In this document: positions 14,040 to 21,309 of the stretch, one piece after another
Layout of the letters: each line of letters opens with the position of its first letter
How positions within the stretch are numbered: position 1 is the stretch's first letter
Assembly: GCA_031267205.1 (NCBI GenBank)
Contig: JAIRZN010000149.1
Location: forward strand, 1-21,309
Length of the DNA: 21,309 nt
Source of the DNA: Tannerellaceae bacterium
GTDB taxonomy: Bacteria; Bacteroidota; Bacteroidia; Bacteroidales; Tannerellaceae
Reading direction: 5' to 3'
Position numbers and translations under genes: made by a program
The notes under the pieces: generated by a model
The model's input: only the letters and a program-made list of their open reading frames with translations
Databases searched by the model: none
What the model was told of the DNA's origin: nothing

Positions 14040-17000
14040 ATGCAGCAACCAGATAAAAAAGCGATACTGACGCTCGACGACGGGACGATCTTCGAGGGAT
14101 ACTCCTTCGGATACGAAAAGCAAGCGTCGGGCGAGGTAGTTTTCAACACCGCCATGACAGGCTACCCCGAAAGCCTCACCGACCCCTCGTATGCGGGACA
14201 ATTAATGACGCTGACCTATCCGTTGGCCGGGAACTACGGCGTCCCGCCACAAACCTGCGGCGCCGAAGGCGTCTCTCTATTTATGGAAGGCGACCGCATA
14301 TACGCCGAAGCGGTAATAGTCAGCGATTACAGCCGCGAGTACAGCCACTGGAACGCAGTAGAAAGTCTCGGCCAATGGCTGCGCCGCGAAGGTGTCCCCG
14401 GAATATGCGGCGTCGACACGCGCACGCTGACCAAGCTGTTGCGCGAACGCGGCGTCATGCGCGGTACGATAAGCATCGGCGCCGGTGCGACGCCCGTAGA
14501 GGCTGCGGATATATACGGCGATATAAATTACGTCGACCGCGTCTCTACGAAGGAGGTAATAACCTACGGCGCAGGCTTGGGAAAGAAGACGGTAATCCTC
14601 GTAGACTGCGGCGTGAAGCATAATATCATCCGTTGCCTCTTGAAACGGAATATCGCCGTCGTGCGAACGCCGTGGGACTATGATTTTACGCAACTCGACT
14701 ACGACGGCGTATTTATAAGCAACGGCCCGGGCGATCCCGATACCTGCGACGCCGCCGTGAGGAACATACGCAAAGCCCTCGCCGGCGACAAGCCGATATG
14801 CGGTATATGCATGGGCAACCAGTTGCTGGCCAAAGCGGGAGGCGCGAATATATACAAGCTGAAGTACGGGCACCGCAGCCATAACCAACCCGTGCGTATG
14901 TCGGGCACAGACAGGTGTTTCATCACTTCGCAAAATCACGGATACGCCGTCGACAGCGATACGCTCGGCAATGAATGGGAGCCGCTCTTCATCAACATGA
15001 ACGACGGCACCAACGAAGGCATCCGCCATAAGACAAAGCCCTTCTTCACCTCGCAGTTCCATCCCGAAGCCTGCAGCGGCCCGACAGATACGGAATTTAT
15101 TTTCGACATCTTCGCCGACGCCCTGCATAGCGGCCGACTGGACTTCGCCGGCCAAACGCCCTCCGCAGGGCCGTCCCTCCCCTACCCTGCCCCGAAAATA
15201 AAAAAAGCGCTCGTGCTCGGCAGCGGAGCCTTGAAAATCGGCGAAGCGGGAGAGTTCGACTACTCAGGCTCCCAAGCCCTGAAGGCGATAAAGGAGGAAG
15301 GAATAGAAACAGTCCTGATCAACCCTAATATAGCAACGGTGCAAACGTCCGAAGGCGTGGCGGACACGGTTTACTTCCTGCCTGTGACGCCTTTCTTCGT
15401 GGAAAAGGTAATCGAGAAGGAGAAACCCGACGGGATACTGCTCGCCTTCGGCGGACAGACGGCCCTTAACTGCGGCGTGGACTTATACCGCAGCGGCGCG
15501 CTCGAAAAACATAACGTCCGCGTCCTCGGCACGCCCGTGCAGGCCATCATCGATACCGAAGACCGCGAGCTCTTTGTCCGCAAGCTGGATGAAATAAATG
15601 TCAAGACGATAAAGAGCGAGGCAGTCGGTAATATCGACGATGCGCGCCGCGCGGCCTCCGAACTCGGCTACCCTGTCATACTGCGCGCAGCATACGCCCT
15701 CGGCGGTCTCGGCTCCGGCTTTTGCGACAATGAAGGAGAGCTGACCGTGCTGGCCGAAAAAGCCTTCTCCTTCTCGCCGCAGGTTTTGGTAGAGAAAAGT
15801 CTCAAGGGCTGGAAAGAAGTGGAGTACGAAGTCGTCCGCGACCGTTTCGACAACTGCATAACCGTCTGCAACATGGAAAACTTCGATCCCTTAGGCATAC
15901 ACACCGGCGAGAGCATAGTGATAGCTCCATCCCAGACGCTCAGCAATTCGGAGTACCACAAACTGCGCGAGATCGCCATACGCATCATCCGTCACATCGG
16001 CATAGTGGGCGAGTGTAACGTACAGTACGCGCTCGACCCGGAAAGCGAAGACTATCGCGTGATAGAGGTCAATGCACGCCTAAGCCGCTCGTCCGCTCTG
16101 GCGTCGAAGGCTACGGGATACCCGCTGGCGTTCGTAGCCGCCAAGCTTGGGTTGGGATATGGCCTGTTTGACCTTAAGAACTCCGTAACGAAGACAACCG
16201 GAGCCTTCTTTGAACCCGCGCTCGACTACGTCGTCTGCAAGATACCGCGCTGGGATCTCGGCAAGTTCCACGGCGTAGCGCGCGAGATAGGCTCAAGCAT
16301 GAAATCCGTCGGCGAGGTAATGTCAATCGGCCGCACCTTTGAGGAAGCCATACAGAAAGGCCTCCGCATGATAGGACAAGGTATGCACGGCTTCGTCGAG
16401 AATAACGAGCTGGTGATACAAGATACCGACAAGGCGCTCAACGAACCGACCGACCGCCGGATATTTGTCATCAGCAAGGCCTTCCGCAACGGCTACACTA
16501 TTGATCAAGTGCACGACCTGACGAAAATCGACCGATGGTTTCTCCGCAAACTCTACAATATAATACTTACAGCTAAGGAACTCGAAAAGTCCCTCTCAAT
16601 CGAAGGCTTGGACGACGCCCTTATCCGTAGGGCCAAAGAGCAAGGCTTCTCCGACTTCCAAATAGCCCGCGCCGTCCATAAGGATGAGACAGTCGACATG
16701 GAAAAAGCCGGACTCTCCGTGCGCCTCGAAAGGATAAAGCGTCGCATACTTCCGGTCGTAAGACAGATAGACACCTTAGCCGCCGAATATCCCGCCCGCA
16801 CCAACTACCTGTACCTGACGTACGGCGGCATCGAAAACGACGTGAATTACGCCGGCGATAAACGTTCCATCGTCGTGCTCGGCTCCGGCGCCTACCGTAT
16901 AGGCAGCTCCGTAGAATTTGACTGGTGCGGCGTGCAGGCCTTAAATACTATAAGGAAAGAAGGCTGGCGTTCGGTGATGATAAACTATAATCCCGAAACG

Positions 17001-18407
17001 GTATCGACGGACTACGACATGTGCGACCGCCTATACTTCGACGAGCTCACCTTCGAGCGCGTCATGGATATAATAGAACTCGAACGCCCGCACGGCGTAA
17101 TCGTATCGACCGGCGGACAGATACCCAACAACCTCGCCCTCCGTTTAGACGCGCAGAAGGTAAACATCCTCGGCACAAGCGCCCGCAGCATAGATAATGC
17201 CGAAGACCGTCACAAGTTCTCAGCCATGCTCGACCGTATCGGCGTCGACCAGCCCCGGTGGAAGGAACTAAGCAGCATGAAGGATATAAGCCTCTTCGTC
17301 GGCGAGGTAGGATTCCCCGTCCTCGTCCGCCCAAGCTACGTGCTTAGCGGGGCGGCGATGAACGTATGCTCCAACGGCGAAGAGCTGGAACGGTTCCTGA
17401 AACTGGCCGCCAACGTCAGCAAGGAACACCCGGTAGTAGTCAGCCAATTTATCGAGCACGCCAAGGAAGTGGAGGTGGACGCCGTAGCCGAGAAAGGCGA
17501 AATAATAATGTATGCAATCAGCGAACACATAGAATTCGCCGGCGTACACAGCGGCGACGCTACAATACAGTTTCCCGCCCAAAAGCTATACGTCGAGACC
17601 ATGCGCCGCATAAAGCGCGTAAGCCGCCAGATAGCCAAAGAGCTAAACATATCCGGCCCCTTCAACATACAATACTTGGCCAAGGCAAACGAGATCAAGG
17701 TGATCGAATGTAACCTGAGGGCCTCGCGCAGCTTTCCTTTCGTAAGCAAGGTGTTGAAGATAAACTTCATCGACCTCGCCACACGTGTAATGCTCGGATT
17801 GCCGGCGCAGAAGCCTACCAAGAACGAGTTCGACCTCGATTACGTCGGCATCAAAGCCTCGCAGTTCTCCTTCTCCCGCCTGCAAAAAGCCGACCCCGTG
17901 CTCGGCGTCGACATGGCCTCGACCGGCGAAGTGGGCTGCATAGCCACCGACACATCCGAGGCGGTGCTCAAGAGTATGCTGTCGGTAGGCTACCGGATTC
18001 CGGAAAAGAACATCCTCCTCTCTACCGGCGGCTCCAAACAGAAGGCGGACATGCTCGACGCCGCCCGCCTCCTCTCGGCCAAAGGTTATAAGCTGTACGC
18101 TACCGGCGGCACGCACCGCTTCCTCGACGAGAACAGAATAGAAAGCACGCGCGTCTACTGGCCGAGCGACGAAGGAGAACCCCAGGCGCTCGACTTGCTT
18201 CACGGTAAAAAGATCGACATGGTCGTAAACATACCGCGCGACCTCACAGCCGGCGAACTCGACAACGGTTACAAGATACGCCGCGCCGCAATCGACCTCA
18301 ATATCCCGCTAATAACCAACGCCCGCTTAGCCGACGCCTTCATAACAGCCTTTTGTACATTAAGCATAAACGACCTGCAGATCAAAAGCTGGAAAGAATA
18401 CAAGTGA
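14040..18407 (+). CDS. carAB: Fused carbamoyl-phosphate synthase, CarA-CarB in one polypeptide
   Basis: The enzyme makes carbamoyl phosphate from glutamine, bicarbonate and 2 ATP, for pyrimidines and arginine. Bacteria usually have separate CarA and CarB; here one 1455-aa ORF holds both. The CarA part (1-365) has the amidotransferase nucleophile Cys257 in GICMGNQ and the His341/Glu343 pair in FHPEA. A Pro/Ser/Gly linker (about 370-385) follows. The CarB part starts at 386: first synthetase unit with GSGALKIGEAGEFDYSGSQ and VIEVNARLSRSSALASKATG, an oligomerisation region, a second unit with GSSVEFDWCGVQ and ECNLRASRSFPFVSK, and a C-terminal MGS-like regulatory domain (about 1325-1455). Several motifs match human CPS1/CAD more than E. 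coli CarB. Second gene of the operon, closed by two terminators. Confidence 0.95.
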   Translation: MQQPDKKAILTLDDGTIFEGYSFGYEKQASGEVVFNTAMTGYPESLTDPSYAGQLMTLTYPLAGNYGVPPQTCGAEGVSLFMEGDRIYAEAVIVSDYSREYSHWNAVESLGQWLRREGVPGICGVDTRTLTKLLRERGVMRGTISIGAGATPVEAADIYGDINYVDRVSTKEVITYGAGLGKKTVILVDCGVKHNIIRCLLKRNIAVVRTPWDYDFTQLDYDGVFISNGPGDPDTCDAAVRNIRKALAGDKPICGICMGNQLLAKAGGANIYKLKYGHRSHNQPVRMSGTDRCFITSQNHGYAVDSDTLGNEWEPLFINMNDGTNEGIRHKTKPFFTSQFHPEACSGPTDTEFIFDIFADALHSGRLDFAGQTPSAGPSLPYPAPKIKKALVLGSGALKIGEAGEFDYSGSQALKAIKEEGIETVLINPNIATVQTSEGVADTVYFLPVTPFFVEKVIEKEKPDGILLAFGGQTALNCGVDLYRSGALEKHNVRVLGTPVQAIIDTEDRELFVRKLDEINVKTIKSEAVGNIDDARRAASELGYPVILRAAYALGGLGSGFCDNEGELTVLAEKAFSFSPQVLVEKSLKGWKEVEYEVVRDRFDNCITVCNMENFDPLGIHTGESIVIAPSQTLSNSEYHKLREIAIRIIRHIGIVGECNVQYALDPESEDYRVIEVNARLSRSSALASKATGYPLAFVAAKLGLGYGLFDLKNSVTKTTGAFFEPALDYVVCKIPRWDLGKFHGVAREIGSSMKSVGEVMSIGRTFEEAIQKGLRMIGQGMHGFVENNELVIQDTDKALNEPTDRRIFVISKAFRNGYTIDQVHDLTKIDRWFLRKLYNIILTAKELEKSLSIEGLDDALIRRAKEQGFSDFQIARAVHKDETVDMEKAGLSVRLERIKRRILPVVRQIDTLAAEYPARTNYLYLTYGGIENDVNYAGDKRSIVVLGSGAYRIGSSVEFDWCGVQALNTIRKEGWRSVMINYNPETVSTDYDMCDRLYFDELTFERVMDIIELERPHGVIVSTGGQIPNNLALRLDAQKVNILGTSARSIDNAEDRHKFSAMLDRIGVDQPRWKELSSMKDISLFVGEVGFPVLVRPSYVLSGAAMNVCSNGEELERFLKLAANVSKEHPVVVSQFIEHAKEVEVDAVAEKGEIIMYAISEHIEFAGVHSGDATIQFPAQKLYVETMRRIKRVSRQIAKELNISGPFNIQYLAKANEIKVIECNLRASRSFPFVSKVLKINFIDLATRVMLGLPAQKPTKNEFDLDYVGIKASQFSFSRLQKADPVLGVDMASTGEVGCIATDTSEAVLKSMLSVGYRIPEKNILLSTGGSKQKADMLDAARLLSAKGYKLYATGGTHRFLDENRIESTRVYWPSDEGEPQALDLLHGKKIDMVVNIPRDLTAGELDNGYKIRRAAIDLNIPLITNARLADAFITAFCTLSINDLQIKSWKEYK

Positions 18408-18416
18408 CTTCCGGCT

Positions 18417-18450
18417 CGCGGAGTTTTTAAAAATTCACTCGCGTTTTTTT
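18417..18450 (+). terminator. first terminator after carAB
   Basis: CGCGGAGT (18417-18424) pairs with ACTCGCG (18437-18443) with one bulged G, around an AT-rich loop, followed by seven T (18444-18450). It begins 10 nt after the stop codon. Confidence 0.6.
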
Positions 18451-18452
18451 CT

Positions 18453-18497
18453 AAATACATCCGGCAACAATAGAAAAGCCGGATGTATTTCTTTTTT
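18453..18497 (+). terminator. second, strong terminator after carAB
   Basis: AAATACATCCGGC (18453-18465) and GCCGGATGTATTT (18478-18490) form a perfect 13-bp stem around a 12-nt loop, followed by C and six T. With the preceding hairpin it forms a tandem terminator that insulates the regulator gene downstream. Confidence 0.88.
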
Positions 18498-18511
18498 CAT
18501 GACATAATTCT

Positions 18512-18519
18512 TATATTTG
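18512..18519 (+). promoter_or_regulatory. -7 box for the Crp/Fnr-type gene
   Basis: TATATTTG matches TAnnTTTG and lies 22 nt before the ATG and just behind the tandem terminator. No clear -33 TTTG. Confidence 0.55.
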
Positions 18520-18541
18520 TGTGTAATTAGTTTTAAACAAA

Positions 18542-19135
18542 ATGACAAATATGAAGATTATTGCTCAACAAATGAGCGAAGCCGTATCGCATCCCATTAG
18601 CGACGGAGCGACGGAACAATTAGCCTCCATCCTGGTCAGGACGGAGGTAAGTAAAAGCAAATTATTATTGCGCGAAGGAGAAATAAGTAACCTTATGTAC
18701 TACGTCGAAAGCGGACTGCTAAGGCAATTCTGCTACAAGAACGGGAAGGAGATGACCGAACACTTCGCCCTCGAAGGCAGCATCTTTACAAGCATCGACA
18801 GCTTCTTCTGCCGTATGCCTACCTGTACGATGATAGAAGCCGTCGAACCGGCCACGCTATACGGCATCCCGTACATCCCGCTTATGACGCTGATCAACGA
18901 TTGCCGCGAAATAAGCTCCCTCTACCGCTGCATCATCGAAAAGATGTTAGTAAACATACAGAAGAGGATATTCGCCTTCAGGTTTGAAACGGCCGGCGAG
19001 CGTTACGCACGCCTCCTCAGGGAACGACCGGACATCGTCCGCCGCGTACCGCTCATATACATAGCCTCATACCTGCTCATGTCGCCCGAAACGCTGAGCC
19101 GCGTCAGGGCGGGAATATTAGGCGGATTGACTTGA
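18542..19135 (+). CDS. Crp/Fnr-family transcriptional regulator
   Basis: The 197-aa protein has a cyclic-nucleotide-binding-like beta-roll (about 20-115, with LLLREGEISNLMYYVESGLLRQ), a long dimerisation helix (about 120-150) and a short C-terminal helix-turn-helix with IASYLLMSPETLSRVRA (174-190), the usual form in Bacteroidetes. The phosphate-binding motif of true cAMP receptors (RxS) is not seen, nor a Cys cluster for an FeS centre, so the signal is unknown. The start may be the Met at 18542 or the next one at 18551. It stands alone, flanked by terminators, and its target is not evident. Confidence 0.85.
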   Translation: MTNMKIIAQQMSEAVSHPISDGATEQLASILVRTEVSKSKLLLREGEISNLMYYVESGLLRQFCYKNGKEMTEHFALEGSIFTSIDSFFCRMPTCTMIEAVEPATLYGIPYIPLMTLINDCREISSLYRCIIEKMLVNIQKRIFAFRFETAGERYARLLRERPDIVRRVPLIYIASYLLMSPETLSRVRAGILGGLT

Positions 19136-19199
19136 TGTATGTTAATAAATAACTTGATTTTCTTTTAATTGATATAAGTCAAGGTTTGTATTGGAATTT

Positions 19200-19349
19200 A
19201 TTACGATATTTGCATCAGAGTAAAGGTGTAAGACTTTTTTTATGATTAGTTAAGCGAAAACCAAAATCTTAGCTTTTATACACAGATGGATTAGGTTAGT
19301 TTTTGATTCTCAAGAGGGGTAGCGTTAACCGCGCTACCCCTCAATTTTT
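19200..19349 (+). other. intergenic stretch with a weak promoter-like site and terminator
   Basis: Between the regulator (ends 19135) and the lipoprotein gene (ends 19377, other strand) there is a near-consensus GATATTTG at about 19209-19216, with TTTG some 16 nt upstream, and a clear hairpin at 19314. The roughly 120 nt between them contain no ORF. This may simply be the 3' untranslated region of the regulator, or a small RNA. Confidence 0.25.
19314..19349 (+). terminator. intrinsic terminator between convergent genes
   Basis: GAGGGGTAGCG (19314-19324) and CGCTACCCCTC (19332-19342) form a perfect 11-bp stem around a 7-nt loop, followed by AA and five T. The T run supports the rightward direction. 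The same hairpin may also stop the leftward lipoprotein transcript, although no T run is seen on that side. Confidence 0.85.
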
Positions 19350-19376
19350 ATGTCGATTAACCTGCTTTTACGTCGA

Positions 19377-20213
19377 TTAATCTGCCTTTTTAATCGAACC
19401 GCTGCCGACGACGTCCTTACGTATGTGCGGCGGATCGCCCTTGTACCTTATGCTGCCGGCGCCGGCTATCTCGGCCCGGATGCTGTTGCTTACGCTTATC
19501 TCGATGTTACCGGCGCCGGCTATGTCGACGTCTACGTCTTCCGTCTGAAGGTCGAAGGCTCTTATCTTGCCGCTGCCGGCTATCTCGAAGGATACCGCCT
19601 TTATATGCCCGCCCATATTCATCCTGCCGCTGCCGGCTATATCGCCGTCGAACGAGTGCGCTTCGAGGGCGGGTGCGTTCAATACGCTGCTGCCGGCGAC
19701 GGAGACGCGGATATCGCCGGCCGTGACGGTATCCCTGAGGTTGATCTTAGCGTTGCCTGCCGCCGTAATCTTCAATTCGTCGGTGCGGAGGGCGCCGTCG
19801 ACCGTGAAGTCCACGCTCCCGGCCGTGTCTATCCTGCGCAGGCCGGTGGAGCCGGTCGTTACGATAAATTTGGTCGGGAAGAACATGGCGTTATACTCCG
19901 AGACCTTGAAGCGGACATTATTCATGTACTCTTCCTTGGGCATGATCTTGAGCTTGTTCCCCTCTACCCTGATGTCGTATTTTTCGAGGATATTACGGTC
20001 GGTGAACACAGTCAGCGCCGTCGCTTCCGACGATTGCGTATAGTTGATTTCCATATTGGAACTCAGCGACGCTTCGATTTCCGAATAGTCGCCCACGTTG
20101 ATTTCTTCCGTCACCAGATCGCCGTCGCCGCGTATTACATGAAAAGGAATACAGCCGTTCAGCAGCAAGGTCGCGCCTAAGGCGCCGGATACGACAAATG
20201 ATTTTGTTTTCAT
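19377..20213 (-). CDS. Head-GIN (DUF2807) domain lipoprotein
   Basis: The 278-aa protein starts with a lipoprotein signal, MKTKSFVVSG followed by ALGATLLLNG and Cys21 (lipobox LLNGC), so it should be lipid-anchored in the outer membrane or periplasm. The rest fits the DUF2807 / head GIN family: an N-terminal segment VTEEINVGDYSEIEASLSSNMEI, then a right-handed beta-solenoid with repeated turns such as IAGSGRM, IAGSGKI, IAGAGNI and IAGAGSI between about 190 and 265. The family is often called a putative adhesin, but its role is not established. No acidic surface-export tag follows the Cys. The open frame on the opposite strand (19350-20180) mirrors its repeats and is not a gene. A consensus promoter lies about 90 nt upstream. 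Confidence 0.88.
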   Translation of the reverse strand: MKTKSFVVSGALGATLLLNGCIPFHVIRGDGDLVTEEINVGDYSEIEASLSSNMEINYTQSSEATALTVFTDRNILEKYDIRVEGNKLKIMPKEEYMNNVRFKVSEYNAMFFPTKFIVTTGSTGLRRIDTAGSVDFTVDGALRTDELKITAAGNAKINLRDTVTAGDIRVSVAGSSVLNAPALEAHSFDGDIAGSGRMNMGGHIKAVSFEIAGSGKIRAFDLQTEDVDVDIAGAGNIEISVSNSIRAEIAGAGSIRYKGDPPHIRKDVVGSGSIKKAD

Positions 20214-20301
20214 AAGAATAATTTTTAGTTTACTGGGTTATATTTACTTAGACGATACGCCGCATGCGAGCGTTACATCAATGGGAAACATATTTCCTTC
20301 G

Positions 20302-20330
20302 CAAAGATAATCTAATGTCGTAAATTCCAA
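20302..20330 (-). promoter_or_regulatory. promoter of the GIN-domain lipoprotein
   Basis: In minus-strand sense TTG (20330-20328), an 18-nt spacer and TATCTTTG (20309-20302) fit the Bacteroidetes consensus. It gives a 5' leader of about 85 nt, in which nothing further is recognised. Confidence 0.65.
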
Positions 20331-20363
20331 CATGTATTACCGGAGGCCGACGCTTAAGGCGAC

Positions 20364-20880
20364 AGATTATCCGTAATTCTTCCCCTCCGGACGCTGCGAC
20401 GGAGGCTTTCGTATTAACACTTTTTCCTGCCGCGTGCGTCGGGAAGCTTTTGTGTGAATACATTTTAACGAATGAGCGGAAATTCAAGCTTTCGTCAGGA
20501 GATTATTCCCTCAATCCGGCGTCGGGAGGCTTTTGTATAAACACACTTTAACGAATGAGCGGAAATTCAAGCTTTCGTCGGGAGATTATTCCTTAAATCC
20601 GGCGTCGGGGGGCTTTTGTGTAAACACACTTTAACGAATGGCGCGTCGGCAAGCTTTTGTCAGGAGATTATTCCCTCAATCCGGCGGCGGGGGGCTTTTG
20701 TATAAACACACTTTAACGAATGAGCGGAAATTCAAGCTTTCGTCAGGAGATTATTCCCTCAATCCGGCGGCGGGGGGCTTTCGTATAAACACACTTTAAC
20801 GAATGAGCGGTAGTTGGGACTTTCGTCGGGATATTATCCGCCCAATACGGCGGCGGGAGGCTTTCGCGTGGAGATTGCAG
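20364..20880. repeat. 83-bp intergenic tandem repeat array
   Basis: The word GAATGAGCGG or its variant recurs at 20470, 20553, 20636, 20718 and 20801, so the period is 83, 83, 82 and 83 bp. Each unit includes CAAGCTTTCGTCAGGAGATT, ATTCCCTCAATCCGGCG and AAACACACTTTAACGAATG. Degenerate copies extend leftwards to about 20364, and the last copy decays by about 20880. The unit at 20636 replaces AGCGGAAATTC by GCGCGTCGGC, a word found in the other half of the unit. The period is not a multiple of three and no frame stays open through several units, so it is not coding. It fills most of the space between the lipoprotein and the surface-protein promoter. Confidence 0.9.
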
Positions 20881-20918
20881 CGCAAGGGCTGGCGCGTGGC
20901 GACAAAATTGCGTCTTGT

Positions 20919-20949
20919 TTTGGAAATTACGGATAATTAGATACTTTTG
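20919..20949 (+). promoter_or_regulatory. near-ideal promoter of the phase-variable gene
   Basis: TTTG (20919-20922), a 19-nt spacer and TACTTTTG (20942-20949) match the Bacteroidetes -33/-7 consensus exactly. Transcription should start near 20955, about 65 nt before the ATG at 21021. It lies just right of the 83-bp repeats. Confidence 0.8.
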
Positions 20950-21020
20950 TATCAAATAAAATAAAACGAACGGGAAGCCCTTCCGTTCAATGTATAAAAT
21001 AATAATAAAGAATATACCTT

Positions 21021-21309
21021 ATGGAAAAGAAAATTACTAACCTCTTCTCTTCTCTTCTCTTCTCTTCTCTTCTCATCTCTTCTCATCTCTTCTCATCTCA
21101 TCTCTTCTCTTCTCTTCTCATCTCTTCTCTTCTCTTCTCATCTCTTCTCATCTCTTCTCTTCTCATCTCTTCTCTTCTCCCGCATTTGCACAACATCAAC
21201 TCAGCGGCGTTGTAAGGGATAGAGCCGACGGGTCTTTACTTCAGTATGCAACGGCGGCGTTGTTGCGCCCCGATTCGAGTGTGTTGACAGGTGTAGTAAC
21301 CGGTGATGC
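21021..21309 (+). CDS. Phase-variable outer-membrane protein, 5' part, apparently in OFF frame, runs off the window
   Basis: From ATG 21021 the product starts MEKKITN and then a Leu/Ser/Phe-rich stretch encoded by the pentanucleotide tract. In the ATG frame a TAA at 21213 stops it 12 codons after the tract. In frame +2 the sequence after the tract reads SPAFAQ, a good signal-peptidase site, then LSGVVRDRADGSLLQYATAA and LLRPDSSVLTGVVTGD, open to the end. This resembles the carboxypeptidase-regulatory-like domain at the N-terminus of Bacteroidetes TonB-dependent or large beta-barrel proteins. Because 5 is coprime to 3, every frame of the tract encodes nearly the same hydrophobic pentapeptide, so a complete signal peptide (about 57 aa) forms whenever the frame fits. 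Loss of one unit or gain of two restores it. No alternative start opens frame +2 across the tract. It could also be a dead pseudogene or reflect a tract-length assembly error. Confidence 0.7.
21042..21176 (+). repeat. pentanucleotide tract, 27 units of CTC(T/A)T
   Basis: Twenty-seven head-to-tail 5-bp units run without length error from 21042 to 21176: 19 are CTCTT and 8 are CTCAT, with the first six all CTCTT. The tract starts in codon phase with the ATG at 21021 and replaces the hydrophobic core of a signal peptide. Tracts of this type change length by slipped-strand mispairing. Units numbering 26 or 29 would join the ATG to the outer-membrane protein frame; 27 does not. Confidence 0.97.

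Noticed and set aside
14277..15155. 292-codon minus-strand open frame inside carAB
   Set aside because: It is a shadow of the GC-rich carA part, with no family similarity or promoter.
19350..20180. 276-codon open frame on the plus strand
   Set aside because: It is the antisense of the GIN lipoprotein gene; its repeated AAGY residues only mirror the repeated IAGSG/IAGAG codons. The minus-strand frame has a lipobox, a known family and a promoter.
20743..20955. Minus-strand ORF over the end of the 83-bp array
   Set aside because: It is a translation of the repeat and of the promoter of the next gene; no unit-to-unit frame is kept because the period is not divisible by three.

Overview
The window looks like chromosomal DNA from a Bacteroidales bacterium, possibly a Tannerella- or Parabacteroides-like genus; genus level is inference. 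Three things point there. Many genes are preceded by the Bacteroidetes promoter (TAnnTTTG -7 box, several with TTTG or TTG about 19-21 nt upstream). The aromatic operon has the order pheA / aminotransferase / DAHP synthase-chorismate mutase / tyrA. A long PurF-like amidotransferase lies directly before a carbamoyl-phosphate synthase of the type that resembles the eukaryotic enzyme. No phage, transposase or CRISPR array is visible.

Left part (1-8.4 kb, almost all on the minus strand): a tRNA-His with its own perfect promoter; an ffh-folD operon; an 0.8 kb AT-rich gap holding an orphan promoter and a strong terminator (candidate small RNA); then the phenylalanine/tyrosine operon. Between the pheA promoter and pheA lies a 28-codon ORF with nine consecutive Leu codons, followed by an intrinsic terminator and a possible antiterminator. 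This has the layout of a ribosome-controlled attenuator, although the run is Leu rather than Phe or Tyr. Upstream of it is an uncharacterised outer-membrane beta-barrel gene.

Middle part (8.5-18.5 kb): a Fur-family regulator convergent with a methyltransferase / purine nucleoside phosphorylase pair; a 41-bp tandem repeat array with covarying hairpins in front of a DUF6261-like gene; then a two-gene plus-strand operon of a PurF-like amidotransferase and a single 1455-residue protein in which CarA and CarB are fused, closed by two consecutive terminators. These enzymes use PRPP, glutamine and carbamoyl phosphate, so the region is mainly nucleotide supply.

Right part (18.5-21.3 kb): a Crp/Fnr-type regulator, a head-GIN (DUF2807) lipoprotein, an intergenic array of 83-bp repeats, and at the edge the beginning of a gene with a near-ideal promoter. 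Its signal-peptide region is made of 27 pentanucleotide units CTC(T/A)T. In the frame of the ATG the ORF stops soon after the tract. In another frame the sequence after the tract reads as a signal-peptidase site followed by a carboxypeptidase-regulatory-like domain typical of Bacteroidetes outer-membrane proteins, open to the window end. This is the architecture of a phase-variable surface protein, here apparently OFF, and it parallels the CTCTT repeats of Neisseria opa genes. It is the strongest discovery candidate in the window.
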